Shown: positions 1 to 7,946, counted from the first letter of the stretch. The stretch is DNA of 13,817 bases from SFLA01 sp045595165 (GCA_045595165.1 JAZNZY010000004.1:1-13817); one strand, 5' to 3'. The notes: generated from the sequence alone by a model not told the origin. Made by a program: numbers and translations.

Positions 1-87
1 ATTTCCTTCGGGATTTTCTTGCTGGCATCCCGCAAAGGTGCCGATAGTAAGTAAAATTGTTAATATAATTAAAACTGTCTTTTTCAT
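1..87 (-). CDS. Lipoprotein, N-terminal fragment (runs off the window)
   Basis: Only the first 29 codons are in the window. The ATG at 87-85 overlaps the TGA of the ABC ATPase gene (ATGA), so translation is probably coupled. The visible protein starts MKKTVLIILT, has a hydrophobic stretch to about residue 18, and a lipobox-like FAGC with the cysteine at residue 21, followed by a polar QQENPEGN linker. This is a typical lipoprotein signal peptide (signal peptidase II), so the mature protein should be anchored on the outer face of the membrane. As the last visible gene of unit 1 it is likely another surface partner of the transporter. Which lipoprotein family it belongs to cannot be decided, because the diagnostic region lies outside the window. 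Confidence 0.8.
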   Translation of the reverse strand, partial: MKKTVLIILTILLTIGTFAGCQQENPEGN

Positions 88-962
88 CTCTTAACTCCTC
101 CTAAAGCATAAATATACGCATCTTCGAGTGTAGGTGTAACGAGTATTGATTTTTCCGTAAAAGGCTTTTCCGCAACGTATCTCACGCAGGGACTGCCGTC
201 TATGTATGCAACAGAGGTAACAATAGCTTCTCTGCGCAGCATTTCTTCCTCTTCCTTGGTTCCCGTATGCTCAAACATCTTCCCCGAAACACGGTCAATA
301 AAGTTAGACTTTTCTCCAAGGTATTTCACTTCACCTTGTTCAAGCACACAAATGTTATTACACAAATGCTCAATATCAGCCGTAATATGAGTAGAGAAAA
401 TTATTGTTCTCTCCATAGCAATCTTTGAAAGCAGATTGAGGAAGTACAATCTTTCCTCGGGGTCAAGACCGGTAGTAGGCTCGTCGATAATAAGTACCTT
501 GGGATCACCGATAAGAGCTTGCGCGATACCTGCTCTGCGCAACATACCGCCGGAGTATGCTTTTAATCTCTTTTTCTCTTCTCCTACAAGACCTACTGTT
601 TCTATTGCATTTGTAATTCTTTCTTTGCGTTCTTTTTTGTCTTTTATTCCCTTTAAAATACAAACGTAGTCCAAAAACTCAACAATATTCATTCTGGGCA
701 TCAATTTTGTGCTTTGAGGCAAATATCCCAAAGAAGAACGGAATTCGTCTTTGTTTGCTTTCAGTTCTTTTCCGTCAAAATATATTTCGCCTTCGGTTGC
801 ATCCATAATAGTTGCAACAATGCGCATTAAAGTTGTCTTTCCCGCGCCGTTTCTGCCGATAAGACCGAATATACCTTGACCGATCTCGATATTCACGCTG
901 TTAAGTGCCTTCTTTTTTCCTCTGGGGTAAATCTTGGTTATGTTCTTAATTTCTATTTTCAT
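84..962 (-). CDS. ABC transporter ATP-binding protein (BcrA/CcmA-like)
   Basis: 292-residue cytoplasmic ATPase that should energise an ABC-2-type permease. Visible motifs: Walker A GRNGAGKTT at residues 36-44, Q-loop LPQS (Q83), signature YSGGM at 136-140, Walker B VLIIDE with D160 and catalytic E161, D-loop GLDP, and switch histidine H192 in STH. After about residue 215 there is a C-terminal extension of about 75 residues ending in a PTLEDAYIY stretch, as is usual in BcrA/CcmA-type ATPases. I chose the ATG at 962 over an in-frame upstream one because an AGAAAGGA ribosome binding site sits upstream and the ABC domain begins there (MKIEIKNITKIYP). It lies 19 bp after the divergent permease gene and is the only ATPase in the window, so it may also serve the other permeases; that sharing is inference. 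The exported substrate is unknown. Confidence 0.95.
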   Translation of the reverse strand: MKIEIKNITKIYPRGKKKALNSVNIEIGQGIFGLIGRNGAGKTTLMRIVATIMDATEGEIYFDGKELKANKDEFRSSLGYLPQSTKLMPRMNIVEFLDYVCILKGIKDKKERKERITNAIETVGLVGEEKKRLKAYSGGMLRRAGIAQALIGDPKVLIIDEPTTGLDPEERLYFLNLLSKIAMERTIIFSTHITADIEHLCNNICVLEQGEVKYLGEKSNFIDRVSGKMFEHTGTKEEEEMLRREAIVTSVAYIDGSPCVRYVAEKPFTEKSILVTPTLEDAYIYALGGVKR

Positions 963-981
963 TGTATTAAATTCCTTTCTG

Positions 982-1719
982 TTAATCATTAAAGCCTTGG
1001 TGTAATTTCTCTTTGCGGAGTAAAAAGTATGTTGCAACTAAAAGCACTACCGCTATTCCGAAGAAAAGAAGTCTGTTATATGTCCAAAGCGGACCAACAC
1101 GGTAATACTCGGTAAGCACCGTATCACCCATAAAGTAGTTGGATAAGAACGGGTCAAACAAGCATTTTCTTATATCCGTATAACCGGAGTGGATATCGTA
1201 ATTAAATCCGTTGAACACGGTATATACCAAAACCCCCAAGCCCACGGGGGCATAGCAGTTTTTGATGGCAACGCGCATAAACAAAAACAGCGAAGCGAAA
1301 AATACCGTGGTAACAAAGGCGGAAATAAACATATATACCTTGTAGTTTTCTGGAATATGTATGGGAATAATAATTTTCGATTGTTGTGGAACATACGGTT
1401 CATATTCGAACAGCGCAACCATTGCAAAAGCGGCGGTAATGGCAAACAGCAGTATTGCAATAAACTTTGTAAACAACAATTTTGTGGTTTTTACGCCGCA
1501 AGTAAGGCCGAGCTCAATTTCAAAATTATCATACAGCAAAAAGGAAATAGGCAATAGCAGTACAAACGGTATAAAAAACTCGGTGGAATCAATAAATCCG
1601 TGCTCGGGCAATGCCACTATAAGGTGGTGGGGATTCCACACCGTGCAGGAAAAGGCAAGCAGAAAAAGGGCAATTACAAGAAAATATGCGCTTTTCTTTA
1701 ATGAACGCCAAAAAAGCAT
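982..1719 (-). CDS. Divergent ABC-2-like permease, six membrane segments
   Basis: 245-residue membrane protein with hydrophobic segments at about residues 11-27, 48-64, 81-104, 128-148, 156-174 and 217-234. It lies between a lipoprotein gene and the ATPase gene and is the obvious membrane partner of that ATPase. It is shorter and more diverged than the four other permeases here, but it keeps recognisable landmarks of theirs. These are an MLFWRSLKKS start resembling their MFxxTxKxT start, an NFEIE cytoplasmic motif after the second membrane segment (they have FFEIEKA), and VYTVFN in the fifth segment (they have AYALFN). I therefore read it as a distant fifth member. Its AAAGGAG ribosome binding site lies at the very end of the upstream gene, directly before that gene's TGA, which suggests coupled translation. 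The substrate is not recognisable. Confidence 0.85.
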   Translation of the reverse strand: MLFWRSLKKSAYFLVIALFLLAFSCTVWNPHHLIVALPEHGFIDSTEFFIPFVLLLPISFLLYDNFEIELGLTCGVKTTKLLFTKFIAILLFAITAAFAMVALFEYEPYVPQQSKIIIPIHIPENYKVYMFISAFVTTVFFASLFLFMRVAIKNCYAPVGLGVLVYTVFNGFNYDIHSGYTDIRKCLFDPFLSNYFMGDTVLTEYYRVGPLWTYNRLLFFGIAVVLLVATYFLLRKEKLHQGFND

Positions 1720-1726
1720 TTTTGTT

Positions 1727-3001
1727 TCACTCCTTTGTGTTTAATATTTCTTCAACAATTCGGTTAATACTTGCTGCAAGCTCTTTGCATCCACCCATAC
1801 AGTATATATCCTGCTCTACGTTGGCATCGTGAGCCAGAGAGAACGCATCGAACTTGCCGTCGGAGCGGTAAAATACGCTTCTGTATTCGGGATAGTTTTG
1901 GGACATATCTCCGAAGTAATCTGCAAAACCGTTAAAATAAACTATAATACGGTAATCGGAATTCTGGAAAATATCGTCGGGCGTTTTGCCGGAAGCACTG
2001 TGCAGTTCGCCCCACAGCCTTTCCAGTTCTTCAATATGCTGTTGGTTGTCTATGCGTATTCTGGCAACGGGATAGAAATTTTCGGTTTCCTGTACTTCCA
2101 CAATAATCGTTTTGTTTTCGTTGCCGTATTCATATTTTCCTGCATTATACGGGAATTTTTCGCCCGGATCAAAGTTTTGCAGATAATCCGTGCTTCCCTC
2201 GCTTATGTCGGGTACGGCGTATAAATCGGTATAGCAAAATATAAGCGCGCCGTATTGGTATGCCCTCAGATCTTGGTCAAATCTTTCGTTATAAACGGTC
2301 CATACCTTTGTGGACATACTTTTCATATCCGCTTCGGGCATTTCTTTGTCCATACCAAAATAGATTATTTTTGGTTTTCCGCCGATCTCACCACCCATTC
2401 TACCGGGAAAATTATAGCAGATAGAGGTGGTAAGCACCTCAAGACGCTTGAATATTACGTCACGGATATCCTGATCAAGATCAAAAGAACAAGCAGGGTC
2501 ATCTGAGGAGGCAAGACGGTTAAAGCAGGCGTAATATTCATTGGATGAATAAAAGCTGAGCCCGTAATAGGTGTGTACCTCTCCGTTTATATCGGTGATC
2601 CGCACCAGATCGTATTCCTCAAACAGTTTAAAAGTGTCTTCAACCAGATAACACATTTCATCATAGGTTATGGTGTACCATTCACCTTTTTCTTTACGTT
2701 CGGAAAACTCTTTTATCTGCTCTTTTTTGTAAATTCCCGCAACGGTCTTTCCGTTTTCCTCGGAAATAAAGGTGTATTTTCCAAACTCGCCTTCCATCTG
2801 CTCGCCGTCTACGGGTGTATCCGAAGCTTCGGGAGGCATAATAACAATGGGTTCTTTGCTTGTTTCTTCTTCCTTGCTTGCTTCCGGTGCAGATACCGCG
2901 GTGTCGGAGCTCTCTGCCGGCGGAACGCTGTTTTCAGCACTTTCACACCCCGAAAGAAGTAGCGCAAACGCAAACAGGAGTATTAATATTTTCTTTAACA
3001 T
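1727..3001 (-). CDS. Two-domain surface lipoprotein
   Basis: 424-residue lipoprotein with signal MLKKILILLFAFALLLSGC and lipid-modified cysteine C19, then a Ser/Glu/Pro-rich linker to about residue 68. Domain 1 (about 70-265) resembles the exported protein at 5758-6576: GEFGKYTFISEENGKTV matches GKFGIYTFITEEDGKSV, and GEWYTIT and IFKRLEVL are also matched. Domain 2 (about 298-420) resembles the lipoprotein at 12220-12798: SDYRIIVYFN matches TDYRVAVYLN, and GCKEL matches CGKEF near the end. The function is unknown; outer-surface sensing, or ligand binding for the adjacent permease, is inference. An ATG at 3010 overlaps the upstream stop codon (ATGA), but AGAGG at 3011-3015 has no spacer to it, whereas it has a 9-nt spacer to the ATG at 3001. 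I therefore prefer 3001. The difference is three residues and does not alter the lipobox. Confidence 0.85.
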   Translation of the reverse strand: MLKKILILLFAFALLLSGCESAENSVPPAESSDTAVSAPEASKEEETSKEPIVIMPPEASDTPVDGEQMEGEFGKYTFISEENGKTVAGIYKKEQIKEFSERKEKGEWYTITYDEMCYLVEDTFKLFEEYDLVRITDINGEVHTYYGLSFYSSNEYYACFNRLASSDDPACSFDLDQDIRDVIFKRLEVLTTSICYNFPGRMGGEIGGKPKIIYFGMDKEMPEADMKSMSTKVWTVYNERFDQDLRAYQYGALIFCYTDLYAVPDISEGSTDYLQNFDPGEKFPYNAGKYEYGNENKTIIVEVQETENFYPVARIRIDNQQHIEELERLWGELHSASGKTPDDIFQNSDYRIIVYFNGFADYFGDMSQNYPEYRSVFYRSDGKFDAFSLAHDANVEQDIYCMGGCKELAASINRIVEEILNTKE

Positions 3002-3006
3002 TGCTT

Positions 3007-3918
3007 TCATCCTCTGCTGTTTTCTCTTCTGTCCTCAAGCGCCCAGTAATCTTCGGGTACTTCTTCTTTGGGAAGCGCCGCCTGCACCGCCGCAATACCG
3101 TAAAATCCGTTTTTAAGGTAATCGGGCCAGGTGTCCTTGTCCAGATTGACCACTTCCTCGTGGCCCGCATACAGCCAGAAATCCTGACACCACCAATCGG
3201 CTTCCAAGCAGTTCTTTTGCCAATCGTATTTTCTTTCTTCGAGTACAAATATTTGATCATTGCTGTCGAAGATAATTACCGCGAATTCGCAGTAGGTATT
3301 CACTTCGTTTTTGTTTTCAAATTCCAGTTTTGAGCAAAGCTGGTGGGTTTCATAGGCCTTTCCGTCCGTTTTATCCACAAAGGGACCGTACCAATACTGC
3401 AGTTGTATGGGCAGTTCGGAATTATAATCCTTGGGTATAAAGTTAGACCGCCACAAAGTCCCCTCGTACACTTCCGAATATACCTCGTATTCAAAGGTAT
3501 CAAACTGCATATCGGGCTTGAACAGAAAATACGCGCTTGTACCCGCCGCAATATCGTTGTAGGTCTGCTCTTCTGTAAAAAGAATATTTCCGTTTTCGTC
3601 CTTGTAGTTGCCTTCAATAGTTACGGTATAATGAGTGTTTGTGCCGTTTTCAAAATTAAGTACTATAAGGTCGTTTCCCTCATAAGCGTATTTTTTATGT
3701 TTTACCGTAAATTCACCGGTAATGTTCACCACTTCGGAAGTGTATTCCGTGTTTACAGAGGTTTCCGGCTTATCCTCGGGCTTCGGTGTGGGTATCTTTT
3801 GCTCGCTGTCATATTCGGGAATAGGGTCGTTTCCCGTGCCTAACTCCTCGTCTTTACAGCCTGTAAAAACTGTAAGAACAAACAGAACCGATAAAAGTAT
3901 GCATATAAGTTTTTTCAT
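3007..3918 (-). CDS. Family-X surface lipoprotein
   Basis: 303-residue lipoprotein. The signal peptide ends in a VFTGC lipobox (C21). A linker carries DPIPEYD at 31-37, a motif shared by three family members. An Ig-like-looking domain follows at about 66-151: KHKKYAYEGND, then LNFENGTNTHYTVTI, KDENGNI, DIAAGTSAYFLFKP and FDTFEYEVYSEVYEG. A second, looser domain spans about 185-270 (EFENKNE, AVIIFDSNDQIFVLEE) and ends in DTWPDYLKNGF. The strand pattern and N.T...D..G...G...F spacing recall FxLYD-type extracellular domains, but that assignment is tentative. The closest relative here is 4807-5625 (both have DIAAGT and EVYEG). The AAAGGAG ribosome binding site overlaps the TAA of the upstream permease, with an 11-bp gap between the genes. 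The tail after residue 275 is longer and more charged than in its paralogs. The role is probably as partner of a permease; the ligand is unknown. Confidence 0.88.
   Translation of the reverse strand: MKKLICILLSVLFVLTVFTGCKDEELGTGNDPIPEYDSEQKIPTPKPEDKPETSVNTEYTSEVVNITGEFTVKHKKYAYEGNDLIVLNFENGTNTHYTVTIEGNYKDENGNILFTEEQTYNDIAAGTSAYFLFKPDMQFDTFEYEVYSEVYEGTLWRSNFIPKDYNSELPIQLQYWYGPFVDKTDGKAYETHQLCSKLEFENKNEVNTYCEFAVIIFDSNDQIFVLEERKYDWQKNCLEADWWCQDFWLYAGHEEVVNLDKDTWPDYLKNGFYGIAAVQAALPKEEVPEDYWALEDRRENSRG
3011..3015 (-). promoter_or_regulatory. RBS that decides the start of the 1727-3001 gene
   Basis: AGAGG on the minus strand touches the ATG at 3010 with no spacer but lies 9 nt from the second in-frame ATG at 3001. 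Normal Shine-Dalgarno spacing therefore favours the second ATG, although the first forms the ATGA overlap with the upstream stop codon. Both are possible starts. Confidence 0.5.
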
Positions 3919-3929
3919 CTTTTTCTCCT

Positions 3930-4802
3930 TTATACGGTGCGCTTTTTGGTTTTGAAATAAATTATCAGCGTGATCACGGCGGTAAATATTACAAACGCTG
4001 TTACGCTGGTTACAACGTATTTTGCGGATGTGTTAAAGGTTTCCAGCGGCATTTCCTCCCACTCGGTGCGGAAGTAATACATAAACCAAAATACCTTTTT
4101 GGGAACGGGGGACAGATAATCCCGTATAACAGCTATAATCTCCCCGCCGCTCCAGCCGAAAAATTTGTTTAACACCATATTAAACAAAGCATACGCAATT
4201 CCCCCCACAGCCGCGGCGATACCGTTGTGAAATACCGCGCCGATGATGTAAGTAACGCATAAGTATATAAGTATGGAAGGTACGGCCATAATAAGCTCAA
4301 GAAGTACGTTTCTTATAAACCCATCCGTGAAGGTATCGAATACGGTCATTCCTTCTACACCGCTGCGGGTGATAACGTAGCTGAAAAGGCATAAATTCAA
4401 AAGAATGAAATGAAAAGCGGTGTTTATTACGGTAAGAGAAACAAATCTGCCATATACGTACACAGAGGGCTTCATACCTGCCGCTTTTTCGATTTCAAAA
4501 AATCTGTCACCGTAATCGCGCATAAGTATTACTGCGGCGGAAACGGCGCACAGCAAAGCGGAGGGGATCATACATATCACGTTTGACATATTTGCAAACA
4601 GCTTTGCGTAGCTTTGAAAATCCAGTATATATCTGGGGTCGGTATCCCATATCATTTCGTAGGTAGCCATATCCACGTAACCGTAGTGGCTTACAATCAC
4701 CTCATTGTAAACAGCGTAAACCGTTCCCACCAACACCACCATCCAGAAGGAAGGGGAACGGAAAAGGGTCTTAACCGTATTTTTACAAGTAGATACAAAC
4801 AT
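3930..4802 (-). CDS. ABC-2-like permease (paralog 1)
   Basis: 290-residue polytopic protein, one of four close paralogs. Predicted membrane segments lie at about 19-33, 72-93, 119-143, 163-185, 195-213 and 261-283. Family landmarks are a basic N-terminus (MFVSTCKNTVKTLFRSPSFW), an extracytoplasmic DTDPRYIL at 53-60, a cytoplasmic RDYGDRFFEIEKAAGMK at 95-111, ITRSGVEGM after the third segment, AYALFN in the fifth segment, DYLSPVPKK in the last outer loop, and a KKRTV C-terminus. The two-transmembrane hairpin with an acidic/aromatic cytoplasmic loop would fit contact with an ATPase. It is flanked on both sides by family-X lipoprotein genes. Its start lies 4 bp after the upstream stop codon, and the ribosome binding site GAGGT overlaps that TAA. 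It has no nucleotide-binding domain, so an ATPase is needed in trans; the gene at 84-962 in the same unit is the natural candidate. Confidence 0.88.
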   Translation of the reverse strand: MFVSTCKNTVKTLFRSPSFWMVVLVGTVYAVYNEVIVSHYGYVDMATYEMIWDTDPRYILDFQSYAKLFANMSNVICMIPSALLCAVSAAVILMRDYGDRFFEIEKAAGMKPSVYVYGRFVSLTVINTAFHFILLNLCLFSYVITRSGVEGMTVFDTFTDGFIRNVLLELIMAVPSILIYLCVTYIIGAVFHNGIAAAVGGIAYALFNMVLNKFFGWSGGEIIAVIRDYLSPVPKKVFWFMYYFRTEWEEMPLETFNTSAKYVVTSVTAFVIFTAVITLIIYFKTKKRTV

Positions 4803-4806
4803 TGTT

Positions 4807-5625
4807 TTACCTCATTCCGTAAAATTCTTCTTCGCTCATATAGTCCACCGCCACCAGCAGTATGTCGAATCCGTCTTTAAATTCCTCGGGCCAGGTGCTT
4901 TGCTTTGCGGTAAAGCTTTGGTTGCTGTTGGCGACGTTAATGTCAACCTTGTTTATACCCGGTGCCATCAGCTTCCAGCCGGATTGAGTTATATTGAGTA
5001 TTTCTCCCTTGGTATTAAAAGAAACGGCAATCATTTTTCTTGCCATAATATCGGGATTTTTGTTTTCATACTGCGGGCTTCCGTACAACGCCCAGTAAGA
5101 TGCGCTTTCCACGCCCGAATCATATATGGGCCACGCCAGAATGTTCGCATCCTTCGAATTTATATCCCACTCAAGCTGCTTTATGTTGGAAAGAAAGCAT
5201 ACACCCTCGTAAACCTCTGCCTGCACGTCGTAATCAAAGCTTTCAAAAGCAATTCCGGGGTTAAAAATAAAATACGTTTCCGTTCCCGCGGCAATATCCT
5301 TGTAAGTCTGGGATTCGGTTTTTAAAACGCTTCCGTCTGCGTTTGTGTAGCTTGCGATTATAGTAACTTTATAGTTGGTATTTGTTTGGTTTTTAAAATT
5401 TAGTATTACTGCGTTACCATCGAGATAATCGTATTTTTTATACTTTATATCAAAGTTTCCGTCTTCCGTGTCGGATACGTTTTCAACAACCACCTTTGAC
5501 GCTTCATCGTATTCACCGATAGGATCATCCGCAGGGGGAAGGGAAGCGGAGGTATCATCTCCCTTGCAAGCAAAAAGCACACCTGTAAGTAAAAAACAAA
5601 ACAGTAAAATAATTATCTTTTTCAT
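4807..5625 (-). CDS. Family-X surface lipoprotein, first gene of unit 1
   Basis: 272-residue lipoprotein. The signal MKKIIILLFCFLLTGVLFAC gives lipid-modified C20. The conserved DPIGEYD lies at 34-40. Domain 1 (about 55-145) has KYKKYDY, ILNFKNQTNTNYKVTI, DIAAGTETYFIFNP and AEVYEG. Domain 2 (about 175-265) has QYENKN, IAVSFNTKGEIL and STWPEEFKDGF. It is most like 3007-3918. The start at 5625 has AAAGGAG 8 nt upstream (5634-5640). The longer in-frame ATG at 5652 would put nine extra residues ahead of a perfect signal peptide and lacks a comparable ribosome binding site, so I rejected it. The gene is preceded by an operator-like TTACAA element and heads a unit of seven visible genes. It is expected on the outer membrane surface as a partner of the permease encoded 4 bp downstream. 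No enzymatic motif is visible. Confidence 0.88.
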   Translation of the reverse strand: MKKIIILLFCFLLTGVLFACKGDDTSASLPPADDPIGEYDEASKVVVENVSDTEDGNFDIKYKKYDYLDGNAVILNFKNQTNTNYKVTIIASYTNADGSVLKTESQTYKDIAAGTETYFIFNPGIAFESFDYDVQAEVYEGVCFLSNIKQLEWDINSKDANILAWPIYDSGVESASYWALYGSPQYENKNPDIMARKMIAVSFNTKGEILNITQSGWKLMAPGINKVDINVANSNQSFTAKQSTWPEEFKDGFDILLVAVDYMSEEEFYGMR

Positions 5626-5649
5626 AAAAACATCTCCTTTAAAATTTCT

Positions 5650-5690
5650 CATATCTTAATTATCTGCTCAATTGTAAGAAGAGTTTAAAG
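5650..5690 (-). promoter_or_regulatory. Putative operator/promoter of unit 1
   Basis: On the minus strand, a TTACAA hexamer (5677-5672) is preceded 11 bp upstream by a degenerate copy (TTAAAC, 5688-5683). The context CTTCTTACAATTG matches the two better sites at 8636-8652 and 10447-10463. A possible -10 is GATATG at 5655-5650, 16 bp from TTACAA, but it is weak. Together with position just upstream of the first gene of unit 1 and just downstream of a terminator, this suggests a promoter activated by an OmpR-family regulator. Confidence 0.55.
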
Positions 5691-5706
5691 AAAACGCATT
5701 TTGTAT

Positions 5707-5741
5707 AAAAAAAGACCCGCTTTTTTGTTAAAAGCGAGTCT
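5707..5741 (-). terminator. Rho-independent terminator of the two-component operon
   Basis: On the minus strand, AGACTCGCTTTT (5741-5730) pairs with AAAAGCGGGTCT (5724-5713) as a 12-bp stem containing one G-U pair and a 5-nt loop, followed by a run of Ts (5712-5707). It starts about 16 bp after the stop codon of the 5758-6576 gene. Confidence 0.9.
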
Positions 5742-5757
5742 GTCTTTTTGTGAACAA

Positions 5758-6576
5758 TTATTCTGTTTCCCACGGATCGGGATATATCTCCTGCATATAT
5801 TCCAGCACGGGAAGGCGGATATCGTTATGATAATAAAACGTGGGCATTGAATTCCATTTAACGTCATTGGTGGCGATAAATACGCCGTAAGGCGGATACT
5901 GCGCCAGCTTTTCCTGGGTTGGGTGAATGTCGGAGAGGGGAAACGCCTTAAGATTTTCAAGACTGGTTTTATAAGGAGAATCGTTTTTGAATTTCTCTCC
6001 GTCCTCCGTGTCGGTATAGAATATCCATATATTCGTATCCGAACTGTAGGAGGCGGAGTTTATTACCTCAATGCGGCGGAACATAAGCTCGATAACCTCT
6101 TCCCAACGTTGGAGAGTGTCAAGCTCGTTTTCATCGTACATTTTGTCGCCGAAATAGGTGGTTATGTTTTCGTCTTTCCCGCGCAGACGGATAATATCAT
6201 AGTTTTCAAGAAGCTCCAGCGTGTCGCTTATAAGAAACAGCGCCTCTTCGGATGTCAAAGAAAACCATTCGCCGTCATCCCGTCTTTGCGCAAAATCCCG
6301 TATCTGGTTTTTGCTGTATATGGTAGCAACGCTTTTTCCGTCCTCTTCGGTGATAAAGGTGTATATCCCGAACTTTCCCTCAAGCTGTGTCTGGGATTCG
6401 GGTATAACGGGAATTTCCGTTTCGGGGATATTTACCTCGGGTGTATAATCATCGGTGGGAAATGTCTTTGTGCTTTCCGCCATAAGGGGCATAAGCGTAA
6501 TTCCCCCTGCCAAAAGAACTGCAGCAATAAGGAGCACGGAAAAGGTTTTAAAAATAAAAAGTATTTTCTTTTTCAT
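5758..6576 (-). CDS. Exported protein of the two-component operon
   Basis: 272 residues. A basic start and a hydrophobic segment at about 12-32 look like a signal peptide or N-terminal anchor, possibly cleaved near LMA-ES (33-35). Unlike its relative at 1727-3001 it has no lipobox cysteine, so it is not a lipoprotein. After an acidic Pro/Thr linker (about 36-65) comes the domain shared with 1727-3001: GKFGIYTFITEEDGKSV, IYSKNQIRDFAQRR, GEWFSLT, FRRIEVI and YGVFIATND. The ATG overlaps the stop of the histidine kinase gene (ATGA), and GGAGG sits in the last codons of that gene, so it is co-translated with the kinase. A strong terminator follows. A third, extracytoplasmic component of the signalling system, for instance one that binds a ligand or modulates the kinase, is a reasonable inference from linkage only. 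The domain is not one I recognise. Confidence 0.85.
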   Translation of the reverse strand: MKKKILFIFKTFSVLLIAAVLLAGGITLMPLMAESTKTFPTDDYTPEVNIPETEIPVIPESQTQLEGKFGIYTFITEEDGKSVATIYSKNQIRDFAQRRDDGEWFSLTSEEALFLISDTLELLENYDIIRLRGKDENITTYFGDKMYDENELDTLQRWEEVIELMFRRIEVINSASYSSDTNIWIFYTDTEDGEKFKNDSPYKTSLENLKAFPLSDIHPTQEKLAQYPPYGVFIATNDVKWNSMPTFYYHNDIRLPVLEYMQEIYPDPWETE

Positions 6577-7946
6577 TCCTTTTCCTCCTTAAACCGAATA
6601 TATGCGGTAGTTCCTGCCGAAGGGACTGATTCAAATTCCAGCACTGCGCCGTGGGCATCTGCAATGCGTTTACATAATGCGAGTCCCAACCCCGTACCTC
6701 CGTCCCGTCTGGCACGTCCCTTGTCGGTACGGTAAAAGGGCTCGGTTATGTGGGAAAGCTGTTCTTGCGTCATACCGATACCGTTATCCTTAACGTAAAG
6801 CGTGATAATGCCGTTTTCCCTCGTTGCCCCCAGTTCAATTTCTCCCTTGCCTCTGCAGGCGCGTATGGAGTTTTCCGCCAGATTTGATATGAGCAGTTCA
6901 ATAAGCGTTTCATCGCCGTTCAGCGTAATATCGCAGGGAATATGATTTATTCTCACACCGCCTTCGCTTGCTTTTAATAAAAAGCGTGTCCGTGTGCGGT
7001 CAAGCATTTTATCAACGTTAAACACCGCTTTTTCAATACCGTTTTCCCGTATGAATGCGGAATTAAGCAGCTTTTCGCTTATTCCTTTTAACCGCATGGA
7101 TTCGGACATTATATTGTTCATCGCCTTCATACGGTCGGTAGGCTCAAGGTCAACGCCGTATACGTATTCCGCATATCCGTGTATGGACGTAAGCGGTGTG
7201 CGCATCTCGTGGGCAAGGTTATCCAGCATTTGCTGTTTTTGCTCCGCATTAAGCTTTAAGGTGTCCATCTGCTCGCCGATTCTTTCCGCCATTACGTTAA
7301 AATCCTTTGCAAGTGCGGCGAATTCATCGTCTCCTTTTTCGTTGGCGCGGGCGTTAAGGTCCCCGCCCGATATCTGCTTCGTGGTATCCCTCAGCTTTTC
7401 CAAGGGGGAAAACAGCTTTTTCATTACCACGTACAGGATCACTGCAAGAGCTATGGATGCGGTAACGGAAATCGCCACAAAGGTAACCGCCAGATTAAAC
7501 AGCTCCTCGTCAAGGTAGCTTACGTCCTTGGCGCAGGTCAGCACGAAAGAACCGCGGCAGACGTAATCCGAAACAATTATATACTGCTTTCCGTCTATAC
7601 GGGTATTTATCATTTTTCCCGCATCGGGAATAGGAAGAGTATCGGCAATATCCCTATACAGCACCGTTCCGTTGTATGCGCGGGCAAAGCACAGGTCAAT
7701 ATTTTTTTCGCCGTAAAATGTGCCGTAGGATACCATCAACAAATGACTTCCCGTAACGCTTTTGTCGGCGTAGTCCGCTTCAAAGGCTTGGGCAATATAT
7801 CTGTGCTCAGAAAAGCACACCTCCTCTGCGGCAGTTACGGAATTATTGTAGGTATACATCGCCAGCATTAATACTCCGCAGTTAAAAAACGTTAGGAATA
7901 TCACCAGCACGGTTATATACAGTCTTTCAAAAAAGCTTTTCTTCAT
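6573..7946 (-). CDS. Sensor histidine kinase with HAMP domain
   Basis: 457-residue membrane kinase. It has TM1 at about 11-32, an extracytoplasmic sensor region of about 117 residues (33-149), TM2 at about 151-174, HAMP at about 177-228 (FSPLEKLRDTTKQISGGDLNAR), a dimerisation/phosphoacceptor region with LAHEMRTPLTS (H246), N-box NLAENS (N359), DNGIGM (D387), PFYRTD and GGTGLGLAL (416-424). It should autophosphorylate on H246 and pass the phosphate to the adjacent regulator. The start at 7946 forms an ATGA overlap with the regulator stop. Only a weak AGG precedes it, so expression probably relies on coupling. A longer reading frame extends upstream but lies inside the regulator gene. The sensor region has cysteines C44, C86, C130 and C138 and does not look like the very short loop of BceS-type intramembrane-sensing kinases. 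The stimulus is unknown. Confidence 0.95.
   Translation of the reverse strand: MKKSFFERLYITVLVIFLTFFNCGVLMLAMYTYNNSVTAAEEVCFSEHRYIAQAFEADYADKSVTGSHLLMVSYGTFYGEKNIDLCFARAYNGTVLYRDIADTLPIPDAGKMINTRIDGKQYIIVSDYVCRGSFVLTCAKDVSYLDEELFNLAVTFVAISVTASIALAVILYVVMKKLFSPLEKLRDTTKQISGGDLNARANEKGDDEFAALAKDFNVMAERIGEQMDTLKLNAEQKQQMLDNLAHEMRTPLTSIHGYAEYVYGVDLEPTDRMKAMNNIMSESMRLKGISEKLLNSAFIRENGIEKAVFNVDKMLDRTRTRFLLKASEGGVRINHIPCDITLNGDETLIELLISNLAENSIRACRGKGEIELGATRENGIITLYVKDNGIGMTQEQLSHITEPFYRTDKGRARRDGGTGLGLALCKRIADAHGAVLEFESVPSAGTTAYIRFKEEKE

Noticed and set aside
963..1037. Longer ATPase start at 1037
   Set aside because: It would overlap the permease gene and add 25 unrelated residues ahead of a canonical ABC start that has a good ribosome binding site.
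84..1719. BceAB or MacB-type (FtsX-family) transporter
   Set aside because: The permeases have six segments and about 245-290 residues, without the ten-segment layout or large extracellular domain of BceB. The ATPase C-terminal extension is of BcrA/CcmA type.
3343..3843. Plus-strand open frame of 166 codons opposite the lipoprotein at 3007-3918
   Set aside because: It is antisense to a well-supported lipoprotein with paralogs. Similar shadow frames lie opposite other genes here, and none has a supported start or motif.
5923..6735. Plus-strand open frame of 270 codons across the exported-protein and kinase genes
   Set aside because: It is antisense to two genes with clear start sites and recognisable or paralogous domains, has no ribosome binding site or known motif, and its translation is rich in improbable composition for a real protein.
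6994..7518. Plus-strand open frame of 174 codons opposite the histidine kinase
   Set aside because: It is a mirror of the conserved kinase core; the serine/isoleucine-rich translation is the usual antisense artefact.
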